This document shows, one piece after another, positions 12,602 through 24,544 of a stretch of 64,000 bases of DNA. The first letter of the stretch is position 1; each line of letters begins with the position of its first letter. Source of the stretch: Buxus sempervirens (lineage: Eukaryota; Streptophyta; Magnoliopsida; Buxales; Buxaceae); assembly GCA_947561395.2 (NCBI GenBank), contig OX387185.1:19184366-19248365 (forward strand), written 5' to 3'. A program made the position numbers and the translations under genes. The notes under the pieces were generated by a model that saw only the letters and a list, made by a program, of their open reading frames with translations, was not told the DNA's origin and made no database searches.

Positions 12602-12703
12602 TTAACCGACAACTTAGGTCGGTTAAACAGAGTTTCCTTCTTATCCGACGTATTATATCGGTTACAAAGACTTATGCATGTATCCGATAATTTGTATCGG
12701 ATA
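12602..12703 (+). promoter_or_regulatory. Palindrome trio in TatB leader
   Basis: First: 12602-12626, 9-bp perfect arms TTAACCGAC around spacer AACTTAG. Second: about 12641-12665, weaker (TATCCGA / TCGGTTA). Third: 12681-12703, 9-bp perfect arms TATCCGATA around ATTTG. A trio with the same layout and an AACTCAG spacer occurs at 37661-37765 in another Tat LTR. The cores are related to the palindromes in TatB's own LTR. Confidence 0.7.
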
Positions 12704-13034
12704 AGATAAGACATAACCTTAGCCACAGCCCGAAAATTGGCAAATTGATTTTTCGGCCCAATTCTTTTGAAAATAAAATGCCTAAAGCACTGTAAATAAT
12801 CTGTGGGCACCCAAATAGGATTTGAAAAGATAATTCAAGTGAAAAAAAAATAAAAAATGAAAAAAAAAGCTCACTAAGGATTTAATCTAATTTTGGAACA
12901 CAAATCTACATTTTACCCTCAAGATTCATTAAGGCGAACTGAGGTGTCATATTTTTTTATACCAATTTAATTCAAACATGTTTCAATCAAGCTTTTGAAC
13001 TTGAAGACTGAGAAAATTCAGCAAAAAAAAAAAA

Positions 13035-13290
13035 CCTTTGGTTGGTTATTTTTTCCAATCAAATCAAAACATTTGTGGGACACTTGGAAGCCCTAGAATA
13101 TTCCAAGAAACCTTTGGTTGGTTATTTTTTCCAATCAACTCAAAACATTTGTGGGACACTTGGAAGCCCTAGAATATTCCAAGAAACCTTTGATTGGTTA
13201 TTTTTTCCAATCAAATCAAAACATTTGTGGGACACTGGGAAGCCCTAGAATATTCCAAAAAACCTTTGGTTGGTCTTTTTCGTACCAATC
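13035..13290 (+). repeat. 76-bp tandem repeat, about 3.4 units
   Basis: Units start at 13035, 13111, 13187 and 13263, an exact 76-bp period. Each holds two hairpins: TTGGTTGG/CCAATCAA type around a T-rich loop, and CTTGGAA/TTCCAAG around an 11-nt loop GCCCTAGAATA (for example 13083-13107). Open reading frames here are by-products of a T/A-rich repeat whose period is not a multiple of three. Confidence 0.9.
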
Positions 13291-13302
13291 AATTGAATTT
13301 TG

Positions 13303-16300
13303 TGGGCCATTTGAAAGCCTCTGAATTTCAAACATCAACCTATTTTGGGCCATCTATAAGCCTTTGAATTATAGACACATATTGTAACGCCCCGAACCCG
13401 GGTCAGTGCAAACCGGCACCCAACCCGAACCCGGTTCGCTACTGTAACAACCCGAATTTAGTTCAACAACCAAATCCGAGGTGTTACTGGCCCATATCAA
13501 TTACAACATCAATAACATACCAGACCAAAGAAATCAAAATCCAATCCATATATTAAACTATCAGAGTTGCGGAAACAAGTATGTGCGGAAGTGTAGATCA
13601 AAATCCTCAACTAAGCATAAAGCTTGACCATCAGTCAGTAATATCAAAGTCTGGTAAAATGAACTGGTTACTATCTCTCTCTCTTATCTCTCTCATACAT
13701 CAATCCAAATAAATGATAATAAACCAATCAAAAATGCTAAATCTATAACATCAATCCACCTCAGACAAGATCGGGATAATAATAATCCTCCGACGAATAC
13801 TCGGCTATCACTCCCTGGAAGTCTAAGAGATCCCCCTCTCGCGTATCAGCTGAAAAAATGGAATAGAAGTAGGGTGAGATACGAATATCTCAGTAGGTAA
13901 CACATGCATGACTAAACAGTTAATATAAGCAAAGTAACATTTCATGCACGATTAAGCAACATCGATAAATCAGGCTCGCATAATCATTTATACCATTCAT
14001 GAACACAAAACAGTTTGATAAACAGTTCTAGAAATGATTTTCAGCAAATTTTAATATAAGAACTCAATAGCCAAATCAGTAGCATAATCCATACATTGCC
14101 AGGATGTACTAAGCAGTCACATCCAACCAATATCCCAATCACATGCATCCCGCACGTGCACAATAATAATAATAATCATATCACGTGTGGTGTTTTCAGT
14201 GTCATTGTAGGACTCACAAAGATATATAAACCTTTTGAGATGATTCTCAACCAATCGCTATACCACCATGCGACTTAGGAGCGATGCTACTAATGATACT
14301 CAAGCCCCATGCAGCGCAGCTTAGACAAGAGCCGTAGTCACCGACTTATTGCACACGTACCCATCAGAGTTGGCATGTACCACCAGCATGCAGCACCAGA
14401 ATCAATACATGGAGATGGTCGCTTATCCACATGTACAGGGAATCACCAGCGGCTCACCGGGGTGTCCCTCCAGACATAGGACCTTCCCAGACAAACTAAC
14501 TTGCAAAGGAAGCGCGTTGCATATAGGAGTAACTCAACCCAAATGACATATCCCTCAGCTATCTAGCTACGACTATGGATCCATAACCAGCTATGCCTAC
14601 TAGACTCCAAAATTCCCTAAAGTATCATAATTCTATAAGGGTTGGTCCCTAGCGGCATATAATGGTTATATCTGTACATTTACTTCATTATTCAGTCATT
14701 CGAATTCTGAATTCTCTTTATAATGTCTTCTGATTTATAATGCCATTTAGAAGTGTTTAGATAATCAAATGGTAGTTAGGCTTTTCCAAAATCACATTTC
14801 TCATTTACCTTCAAACTTGGCAACTAATGTCCTAAATATCTCCCTAATTTGTTTTTCTGTAAAACAAGGAATTAGATAGTTTATTTTGGTCTTAAAAGAC
14901 CTTAGTTAATCATTAAAATTGTCTAAAAATAGTTTAGAGTTGAATTAGGTTCGAAATTATGAAAACTTGGAATTTCTGCTTAGAGCGCCTGGGATCGCTC
15001 AGGATCGCTCCGGGCGGTCTCCAGTCGGCGGTAGTACAAATTCGAGTGTCCACGGTCCGTCGTCCCGCGGTCCACGGCGTCCTAAATTTTATAACCAGCG
15101 CCTAAGATCGCCGATGAGCGCCGAGTACAATCGAGGTCGCCGGTCATACAAAATCGAGCAGAAACAGTTCTAAATCATGATTTTTCTCGTCTAAACTCAT
15201 TCTAATGTATTTCTAACATGCTTAGCTAACTAAATACAACATTACATATCATAGAAACATGCGTTTGCGATTAAACAGAGGTAAATCCAATTTTAAAACC
15301 AAAACGATGTCACCTACCTCTATACGCTGATTTCTCCTTCTCTATTCTGAACAATGGCGAACCTCTAGCACTGAGAAACTCTCTGGACGATGAACGCACG
15401 CCCAGCCCTTCCTTCTTCTTCTCCTTCTTCTCTTCTCTTGGTCGTTCAAACAGGTTTCGTCGCTTGCAGCTTCAATACGAGCGAGAATACAAGTATAAAA
15501 TTAGGTTATTTCTTTATACATATATATACCCCTTGATCCTATGCATCTCCCATGCAACTCTTCTATACACCTTGCCCAATTAGAATACATACCTCGATAT
15601 CTCACGATCGGACGGTCAGATCTGCATCTAATTCTGGATCTCCGCTAAGTTGATCACCCCCTACAATATTAAAATGTTTCTATCAATCATAACTCTCGGT
15701 AATATTATTTACTAATTTAATTTATTATTTAAGGAAAATTCGGGGTTTTACACATATCTTTTGGGCCGTCTAAAAGCCTCTGAATTTTAGACATAACCTT
15801 TTTGGGCCATTTGAAAGCCTCTGAATTTCAAACATCAACCTATTTTGGGCCGTCTATAAGCCTCTGAATTATAGACACATATCCTTTGGGCCATCTAAAA
15901 GCCTCTGAATTTTAGACACAACCTTTTTGGGCCATTTGAAAGCCTCTGAATTTCAAACATCAACCTATTTTGGGCCGTCTATAAGCCTCTGAATTATAGA
16001 CACATATCCTTTGGGTCGTCTAAAAGCCTCTGAATTTTAGACACAACCTTTTTGGGCCATTTGAAAGCCTCTGAATTTCAAACATCAAGCTATTTTGGGC
16101 CATCTAAAAGCCTCTAAATTTTAGACACAACCTTTTTGGGCCATTTGAAAGCCTCTGAATTTCAAACATCAACCTAGTTTGGGCCGTCTATAAGCCTCTG
16201 AATTATAGACACATATCCTTTGGGCTGTCTAAAAGCCTCTGAATTTTAGACACAACTTTTTTGGGCCGTCTATAAGCCTCTGAATTATAGACACGTATCC

Positions 16301-16460
16301 TTTGGGCCGTTTAAAAGCCTCTGAATTTTAGACATATCTCATTCTTTGGGACCTTTGGAAGCCCTAAAATATTTCAAGAACCCTTTGGTTGGTCTTTTTC
16401 GTACCAATCATTTTCATACCTTTTGAGACATGTTGGAAGCCCTAAAATATTCCAACAATT
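13303..16460 (+). repeat. Higher-order hairpin repeat array, about 43-bp units (split by a solo LTR)
   Basis: Sixteen units are readable: two before the solo LTR (13303-13382) and fourteen after it (15753-16345). Each has the form TTTGGGCC + arm + GCCTCTGAA + complementary arm. Three main arm versions alternate: TTTGAAA/TTTCAAA, TCTATAA/TTATAGA and GTCTAAAA/TTTTAGAC, mostly in that order, giving a higher-order period of about 130 bp. Two related units with an 11-nt loop end the array, the last being TGTTGGAA/TTCCAACA at 16431-16457. It lies between primer site and gag, the region where retroelement packaging signals are usually found. Not a CRISPR array. Confidence 0.9.
13383..15752 (-). mobile_element. 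Solo LTR of TekA family, antisense, inside TatB hairpin array
   Basis: It starts TGTAACGCCCCGAACCCGGG and ends GGGGTTTTACA, the reverse complement of the TekA LTR ends. Perfect 5-bp duplication CATAT at 13378-13382 and 15753-15757. Removing it rejoins a hairpin unit to its neighbour in phase. No internal region is left, so LTR-LTR recombination has removed the body. A CpG-rich block corresponding to 5461-5625 is at about 14975-15150. Confidence 0.95.
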
Positions 16461-16657
16461 CTTTTAGCTCAATTAAAAAAAAACACACAAAATATATATA
16501 TATATATATAAACCTATGTTCACCTACCTCACATATCTATATTTATGGGTGTATGAAATAAGTTATAAATTGGAGCTGACATGTTTCTTGGCTTTTCCTT
16601 CCCCAGGTACACTTACTTACAATCATTGCTCCCGTAACCAGATCGAAAGCCCGCACC

Positions 16658-18691
16658 ATGAATACTGAGGAGAATCAAGCTCAAGCCACCGTACCCGCAC
16701 AAGACTTTGCTTAGCTGCAAGAGCAAGTGGCCGGATTGGCCAAGATGCTAGGAGACCTACTGGCGGCTCAGGCCCAATAGGCCCAGGCCCAAAATCAAGC
16801 ATCAACTTCCCATCAAGCACCGCCACCTCAAGCCTACATTCCGCCTCCAGCTCAACCCATGCTTGAGCCCATTTCTGAACCTGTCCCTAAGCCTATTCTG
16901 ATCAGGGAAAACACTGTGGAATCTGAGAAAGAGATGGACAAGGAAAAAGCTAGGAAGGAGATGAAAAGGAAACTCCTACATAAGATAGAGAGGATTCAGG
17001 AAGAACTCAAGGAGGTGAAGGGGGGAAATAGTTATGGAGGCACCACCTTTGATGACCTGTGCATATACCCGGATGCATGCCTACCGGCCAAGTTCAAGTG
17101 CCCAGACTTTGATAAATATGATGGCACGGGCTGCCCAATGAGCCACTTGAAACTATACTGCGGGGCTTTGTGCCAGTTTGGCCAGGATGACGGCATACTG
17201 ATCCAACTCTTTCAAAGGAGTTTGACAGGATCGGCTCTGAGGTGGTTTGCCACCGTGGACCATGGCAGGATCAAGAGGTGGAAGGACCTGGCCGACACGT
17301 TTCTGGACCAGTATAAATTCAACTCGGAGATCGTGCCAGATCGGTACGACATGATGAGGATGAGTAAGGGAAGTGAGGAATCTGTAAAGCAGTATGCTAA
17401 GAGATGGAGAGAGGCTGCCTCCCAGGTCAGGCCGCCTATGTTGGAGCCTGAGATGATCTCGACGTTCGTAGGTACACTGGGGCAGCCCTTCTACAATCAC
17501 CTGGTGGGTCAGATCACCACCAATTTTGTTGCCTTGGTACAAGTGGCCGACCGGATTGAGGATGGGATCAAATCTGGCAAGATAATTGATTATTCCGCCA
17601 TGATCAATCAACAAGACTCCACTCATAACAAAGGAAATGGTAATGGAAAGAAAAAATCTGAGGAAAGGAGAGAAGCAGAAGTGAATATGGTGCAGCTTCC
17701 CAAGGGACCCGTTCAAATCAATGCCTATCCAGTTCCTTTGCTGCCTATCCAAATTAATGTCCCTTCTGCACAGCCTGTGAAGGAGGAAACAGATGTAAGG
17801 AAGAGAAGGGAGTTTTCAAAATTGCCTATGAGACCATCTGAACTTTTGCCTACCTTACTTCAAAAGGGTTATGTGACTTTGAGGTTGCCAAATCCTCATG
17901 TAAGCAAAGGGAAGGGTTATGATCCATTTGCAATCTGTGAGTGTCATATGAACACTCCAGGGCATACCACAGATTGTTCCTTGGCCCTAAAGCATGTAAT
18001 TCAGGATTTGCTGGATAATAACTCTTTATCATTCAATTCAGTCACACCCACTCCTCCTCCAACCAACAACAATGAGGCAGGCAGCTCAAATGCAATAGGG
18101 GCAATTTTCTCTGGAGAAAGAAGATTTGACCTTTCTCAACTTATTGCTCCTATAGGGTCAACTGTCTGGGTTTATTTTGAAAGGGAAGAAGAACAAGAAA
18201 ATATGATGGGTGGGGAAGAAAAAAAGAATGAAGAAGAAAAATGAAAAAAGGAGCCAAAAGAAGAAGAAACGGTGCAGATGACCATGACTACACTGCAAGA
18301 GCAATCAAGGCAAGGTGATGTGAAGATTGTTCTAGGGCAGAATATTCTACAAGAAGCCAGTACACACAATGGGGCAGAGTCTGTTGAGAAAGAAGGATGG
18401 CAGAGAAAGAATGGGGGTGTTTTCAAAGAAAAGAAAGAGGCAAAGGTTGAATTCATTTTGCCACACATTGGTTGGGCAGTCATCCAAGTTCCAGATCAAG
18501 TAACGTCACTTCTTCCAAGGGCTAAGCATGATGTCCTAAATATGAAAGGAATGGCTGATCAAAGAAAGGAATTCTTGCCTCAACCAGCAGAAGATGAAAA
18601 TTTTTGCAAAAATGGAAAAAAATCAACTTTTGCCTTTGAGAACAGGGGCAATTTTCGAATTCCCATGTTCTCTGAAAAGAAACCCCCATAA
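16658..18691 (+). pseudogene. gag: TatB gag fused to post-protease linker remnant
   Basis: The ATG at 16658 starts a frame with TAG codons at 16712-16714 and 16778-16780 (both in CAG positions) and a TGA at 18242-18244. An acidic/basic coiled-coil-like segment (16900-17010) precedes the Tat capsid core: DACLPAKFKCPDFDKYDGTG, SLTGSALRWFATVD, TFLDQYKFN, MSKGSEESVKQYAKRWRE. A CHMNTPGHTTDC motif lies near 17945. Beyond 18245 the same frame continues into sequence resembling the TatA linker (compare HIGWAVIQVPDQV here with FIDWAAIEVPDEV in TatA), so protease has been deleted in frame between them. Gag would form the particle; packaging would need a helper's enzymes. Confidence 0.88.
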
Positions 18692-21670
18692 AAAGGATGC
18701 ACATTTCCTAAGGACTCTAAGGAGCCTTGTTCTCAGGAAGTGATTTCAATAAAGGCTCTTTCAAAAAAAAATATTTCCTTTAAGATATTTGTAGAAAAAA
18801 AAAGATTTTCCCTTTAACATTTTTCAAAAATAAAAATAAAAAAGAAAAAAAAAGTTTTCAACAAGGTCCTATTTTACTTATGAGTCATATCTCCTATTGA
18901 ATTTCATTAAGTTGAATATGACTTCGACATTGGGCTCAATTTTTTAAGACCAAAATCGAAGAAAAAGACATTTTATATGAAAATTCAAATATTTTTCAGT
19001 GTCATGAGAAGAATATTTTGCAAAATTATGAAATGACCAATTTTATGGCCTTTGGAAACAAAGATGATCCACAGGCTTCAACAGAAAAGAAGATTTGAAG
19101 TTTCTTCATTAGAATACAGAAAGGATCACAACACTTTCTGATTCGTTCAAAGGGAAGTTGATGATATTGTTTGAAGAAATTTTGGGGCTTTGCACTTGAA
19201 AATATGGGAGAAAATTTGACCTTTTCATTGGAAATAGAATTGGGCATCATCTGATGGAAAGAATCCAAATTCATAAAATTGATCAAAAGGTGAAGAACTT
19301 GTTCATAACAGAGGTTCTATTTGAATAGGCTTTTATCTTGATAGAAGTTGATTAAAAAAACAAGAATAGAAAAAAAGGAAAGAAGGAAAAATCCTGAGCC
19401 AGTCATGTAGTGCAACTCTACCAAGTCTTAAAATTCAAACTTTTCTTAAAATGATAAGAGGCCTTTCTTTCTTATATCTCCAAAATTTTTTAAATCCCTA
19501 GTTAGACCCTTTGAGCTTGATAAATTTTTCCAAGTAACCTAAACTGAGAATTGTAACCCCACACTGGGGCAAATTTATTAAGGCAAAAAAAAAAAAAAAG
19601 GAATGAAGGGGCATTATTGAAGTTCAAAAGGGATTTTGAATATGTTTTATGAAAAGGGGGCAAAGAAATTAAAAAAAAAGAGAAAAAAAGGGAAGAAAGA
19701 AGAAAAAGAGATCATCAAATGCTATATCTTCAAAATTGTGAAGAGAAGAAATGAGAAAAGAAGTTCAATATTGGGGAATAAGCTTCAAATGAAGAAATCA
19801 AAGTAGAAGAAGAACTTCATTACTGGGGGCAATTTTGTATTCATTCCAAAGAAAAAAAAATGCCTTAAGAATTACAATTTCAGTGAACCCATTTGATCAT
19901 ATGGTATTTGAGCCTTTTATTCCTTTTCTTTCTAAACAAACACCAAGCCTTCATTTCGTCCCATTCATAAGTCCTCTTTGATTAAGAAATTTTGAATTAA
20001 GGCAGTTTTGACTACATAGTTGCTGGTGATGAAGGATTAAAAAAAAAGAAAAAGAAAAGAAAAAATGGAGAAAATGTAGTGAAAACCCGGAAGGGTGCTA
20101 CATGGCAAATAATCAGCTATCTACAAGAAGGAAATTGTTAAGGAGGAAAGTCCAGAATTGGCATAGATCTAGGTGAAGTCCTCATGTTGGTGGTTATTTT
20201 GAAATACAATCACTCTTCAAGTGATTTAGGAAAATTCTCTTTTCAAGACTGGAGCAACATACTCAGAACTATGATATGAAGCATCTGTGAACAAGTTGAT
20301 GACCATCAAAATTGCCATTAGGAAATTATTGCTGAAGTTGAAGTCATAAATTCTCATATCATGGATACAATGGAGAAACAATTGCTCTTCAATTGGATGA
20401 AGGAAAATGTCTTTCTAGACTGAGGCAAAATAGTCAGATTGAAAGAGTCGTCATATCTGGAGCATCAATTGACAAGCCGATGGTCATAGGAATGATTCTA
20501 AAGGTTCTGAAGGCTTATTTTGGTCTTTCTTCATTTTCTGAAATAATCTTCTCATTATTCAACTTGATTTTAATTCTTTTGGACTATATGCTAATAAGTG
20601 GTTGGATCATTTTTCAAAAAAATATATATAAAAACACAAAAAAGCAAAAATATATATTTTTGGCATATGATGAGCATCTATGTCTTTTCATAAAAACATT
20701 GGTTTTGCAAGCATTAGAGAATTCTAAGGCCACTAGCATAAAACATATTTTTTGATTTTCTCATTTGCATTCTTTTATTAGGGTTTCTTTTTGGCAAAGG
20801 TAAAAAAAAAAGGAGGAAAAAAAAGAAAAAAAAAGAGAAAAAGAAAAAAAAAGGGATTATCTCTGCTGAGAGGCAAGTACTTCTTCAAGCAACCAAAAAT
20901 CGGGGCATGCTCAGAGTCTTTCCCTCTGGGTTTTCATTGGAATAAATTACAGCATCTGGAGGAAGCAGTCAAGCCTTAGTCTTCGGATTTGAAAAAAAAA
21001 AGCTTCGAAGCAGTTCATGTTTTCTCCTTTAAACAAGGGTTTCCAATTCTGAAGAAGGATTTTACTGGGGCAGTAAGAAGGCATGAAGGGGAGATCATGA
21101 GTAATAAGGGTATAAGGTTAGATCAGCAGATCATGATCCATCAATCAAGAAGAGCCATTCACTCAGGCAGTTGAAAAGAATGAAGGCAGGTTATGGGTAG
21201 CAAGGGCACATACATCATTATTGAGAGAGCAAGAAGATGAAGAAGCAAAAGCAAGTTGCAGAATATTCAAGCACAGGTTTGGGCATCAAATGGCACCCAG
21301 GTATGTCAAATAAAAAAAATCAATCAAGAAAATTCAATAAAATATTTCCTTCCTTATTGTTAAGCTGTAAAGATGAAAAACATCAAAAGCAATTGAGTTT
21401 GCAGAGGTCAATTTTAAATCCACATTCTTCTCAAAATTTGTTTGTCTCAGATTTCTTTTCATAGCCACGAGAGCTAAAAGAAATCTGAGATAAGGAAGAG
21501 ATGCCACCCCGTCAGACTTTAAGCAGCAGGGGTTTCATTGGCTATCTTCAAATCCATGTTTTTTATCACTCATTTGTTTGATCAAAGCAAGTTCAATTAA
21601 TGGGGTGTCTTTCAAACGTGCAATTTTGAGTTGTGTCTATTGTTTGCTGTTCATTGTCTTACAACTCCAG
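18692..21670 (+). other. TatB pol-less 3' region
   Basis: The first about 300 bp still resemble the TatA segment before RT (shared phrases AAAGATTTTCCC and TATGACTTCGACATTGGGCTC). RT to integrase is missing. ACACTGGGGCAAATTTATT at about 19563 matches the TatA tail after integrase (CTTATACTGGGGCAAAAC). The remainder is A- and AAG-rich with poly-A tracts and no conserved frame. CATAGCCACGAG at about 21463 is shared with TatA at about 60100. Confidence 0.7.
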
Positions 21671-21671
21671 C

Positions 21672-21684
21672 AAAGAGGGGCAGT
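21672..21684 (+). other. TatB polypurine tract
   Basis: AAAGAGGGGCAGT directly precedes the TGTAGACACC start of the 3' LTR. TatA has AAAGAGGGGGCAGT in the same place. Confidence 0.85.
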
Positions 21685-24544
21685 TGTAGACACCCCAAAA
21701 TTGCACGATTTTTGATAAATCATGAAGGAGAGATATATCTAATTGGAATTTTCAATTCTTAGCATTGGATTTGAGATACTTAACCCATTTGAATCCAAAA
21801 CCGTAAAGGAAAAAGCCCGAATTTAATCTTTTGTGCAAAGTCCAACTTTTTCCGGTTGAGTTTTGTTGACTTTTGACCCCAGAAAATGAAATATTTGTTT
21901 AAGCAAGATTTCAATATAATTTTTCCCGGTAATCAGGTTTTTAGCCATGTTATTGCACAAAAGAATTTTTTGAGATTTTAAATCTTGACTAATACCTTGG
22001 TTTTAACATGTTGAATCATTTTACCAGACCTGAAAAACCGGAATTTAGCCTGGAACTGGAAAGTTGACTTTTTATTCACTTGAAATTTGGGTCTGGAACT
22101 ATTTTTAATGGATTCAAATTGGGGGGCGGGGTGTTTGCTTATTTACATGTAATATCTTAAGTAAATGGAGATTAAAAAATACGATGACATTTACTTAAAT
22201 GATATTACATCTAAATAAGTATTGTCTGTGTTAAAATTCGAATAAAAGCTTCTTTTTTTTGTATCTGACAGATAATGTCGGATACAAAGAGAATTGCTTG
22301 TATCAGACCTGATATGTCGAATACAAGCTTTTTGCTCAAAATTAGGGTTTTCGAAGAGTTTTCACTTTTTACCATCATATCATTAAAGGAATGGAAATCT
22401 CGGAAATAGCCTTAGGGTTAAGGTTGGTGGACTTTAGACATCATCTTGTATCTACCATCATGCAAACCCTAACCCTAACCTTTGCCTATAAATAGGACGC
22501 TCCTCCTTAAGCAAAGGGCCAAGAAGTTGGAGATTGAAGAGCTCCGAGTGAAGAAGGGAACCGCTGCCACATTGCTTCCAGACACCCAGGTAGCCTAAAC
22601 CCCTCTTTATTTTTCTGTCTTTACATTCTAGAGTTAGTTCTTTTCTTTTACCCTTCTGTAGAATAAGGCCTACTCTATGTGTATGTAAACCCTTCCTTTA
22701 CTCAAAGTACGTCAAGACTCCCCCTAGCTGTAAAATGTGAAGGCGGGATCTAAGGGAAACGAGACTGGGGATTGATCCTTAGTGCTAGAATCTTGTTGAA
22801 TGGCCTTTTGATTCTATGAAAACCGTTTCATAATCAAAGTACCCCAAGATTATCTCGAAGAACAGTTAAACGGGGAGAGAAAACTAAGGGAAACGAGAAT
22901 GGAACGGAACCCTAGGTTGTTTTAGAACCCCATATGATTGATATGAATGCATGCTATATGTTGTTATGTTGTTGAAGATATGATTTTACACATACACACA
23001 TAGCACCCGTTTTTATCGGAATCGGCTTATATTTCAGATTTATTGCATTCATTGTGATAGATCTGGAATAAATAGCCCCAAACAATTCTGGGATATTTCT
23101 TAATGGTTTTCAACATGATTTCAAGCAAGTATTGAAGACCTCTAGGTCTAACCTCTCGATTTCGGGCATTTTCACTCAATTTTGGGGTTTTTGGCATATT
23201 CTTTTCAATTGGAGGGAATGGTGAGCCAAGCTTGTGCCTTATTTCTTCCTAGAGGTTCTTCCACTTTGTTTAAATGATTTTGATTCATGTTGCACGGATC
23301 ACACACACCTTACCACTGTTTTGAGTTGATTTTCTTTAAAAAGACTGAAACTTGACAGCAGCTGTACCCCAACTTCGGACACTCGTAACTTCATCATCCA
23401 GATGAATTTTGGAGTGATTCCAGAGCCATTGGAAAGGTGAGGCTGTCTAGTTTATGCCAGAAAATTTTCATTAATGTTTATCAAGTGGATGTTTGACACC
23501 TCTTAGTCGAAGTTGATAGGTCAATTCAGGTCAGATTGCGGAACTTGTCACTTTGACTGAGCGCCATGTGTTCGTTTTAAGTCCGATTCGAGTGATTCTT
23601 GTCTCTGTGTTTTCCTTTGGAAGTCTAATTTCAAATCCAGTTGGTTTCATAATTGTTTGACTCCATTTGTGTTGTGGATAACAGATTTACTCAGAACTGC
23701 TCAACAACACGTTTCTGGGTAAATCTGTGATCTTCGGGGCCTGTTCGGGAGGTCACCCAAGGCACAGCCAAATGAATTTTTGTATCAAGCTAGTTTATCT
23801 GAAAGATAGCCATACAAATTTCATTCACACCAAATTTCATCGATTTATATAGAGCCGATTTTTCTAAATTATTTTCCAAACTTGCCCACTTGTCACTTTT
23901 AACTATATCCAGTAGCAGATTTCAAAAGAGAATAACTCCTAGGATTTTAACCAGAATTGATTAAAAATTTGCATGAGTCTTCTATTTATTATAATCTTTC
24001 AAATGGATTTGGTTTGATTCAATCTAAACTAGATTTGAATGATTTCAAGACAAATGGCTCTATCTTTTATCGAATTTTCCGGATTTGACTCAACTTGGTT
24101 TTGTGCAATTTTTGCTTTGAGTTCCATCTATTGGTGATATTCCAGAAGCGATATTGAAATAAAAGAGGATCTGGAATTCATTTGGATTTCTCATGTGAAG
24201 GTATCACACATTTGTTTAATCCTTTCTCAAGGTTTTTGATTATTTTAGCAAGCTTTCTTTTTTTTTTTAGCATGAACAACACTTGGCAACCACCATGTGT
24301 GGGTGAATGGGGGTGCCTAACACCTTCCCCCGTTCATAATCTAATCCCCTTACCCATCTCTGGATTTGATTTTCAAGTAGAGTTATTTTTACTCTAGTAT
24401 TTGCCTTTTAGCTCTTTTTGCTTACATTGAATCTTTTGGTGTCCATTCACACCCCAAAAATGGAATGGTGGCGACTCTCCCATTTTCGTTGAGCCCGTGT
24501 GTTGACGGAGGTGAACCATCTCGGTGATTTTTCCATGTCTCACA
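21685..24544 (+). repeat. TatB 3' LTR (2860 bp)
   Basis: It matches the 5' LTR end to end with scattered changes, the main length difference being the loss of one palindrome unit. It ends TCTCACA followed by the duplication ATCCT. Confidence 0.93.

Larger units (their letters stand above)
7863..24544 (+). mobile_element. TatB: non-autonomous, gag-only Tat element with both LTRs
   Basis: The LTRs are at 7863-10767 and 21685-24544, flanked by ATCCC (7858-7862) and ATCCT (24545-24549). Inside are a primer site, a roughly 5.9-kb leader with repeats (including a later solo LTR), a gag frame, a pol-less region and a polypurine tract. Protease, RT, RNase H and integrase are all absent. What follows gag aligns first with the TatA linker after protease (28.7-28.9 kb) and then with the TatA tail after integrase. 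It is therefore an internal deletion derivative that would depend on a relative such as TatA for enzymes. Confidence 0.92.

Noticed and set aside
12379-12810. 143-codon minus-strand frame in TatB leader
   Set aside because: It overlaps the palindrome trio, has no domain, and TatB has no other antisense gene sequence there.
13042-13324. Overlapping 68-codon plus-strand frames
   Set aside because: They are produced by the 76-bp tandem repeat being read in successive frames.
13303-16460. Array of repeats with regular spacing, CRISPR-like in outline
   Set aside because: Plant nuclear DNA; the parts between loops are not unique spacers but a few recurring arm sequences. It is a retroelement tandem repeat.
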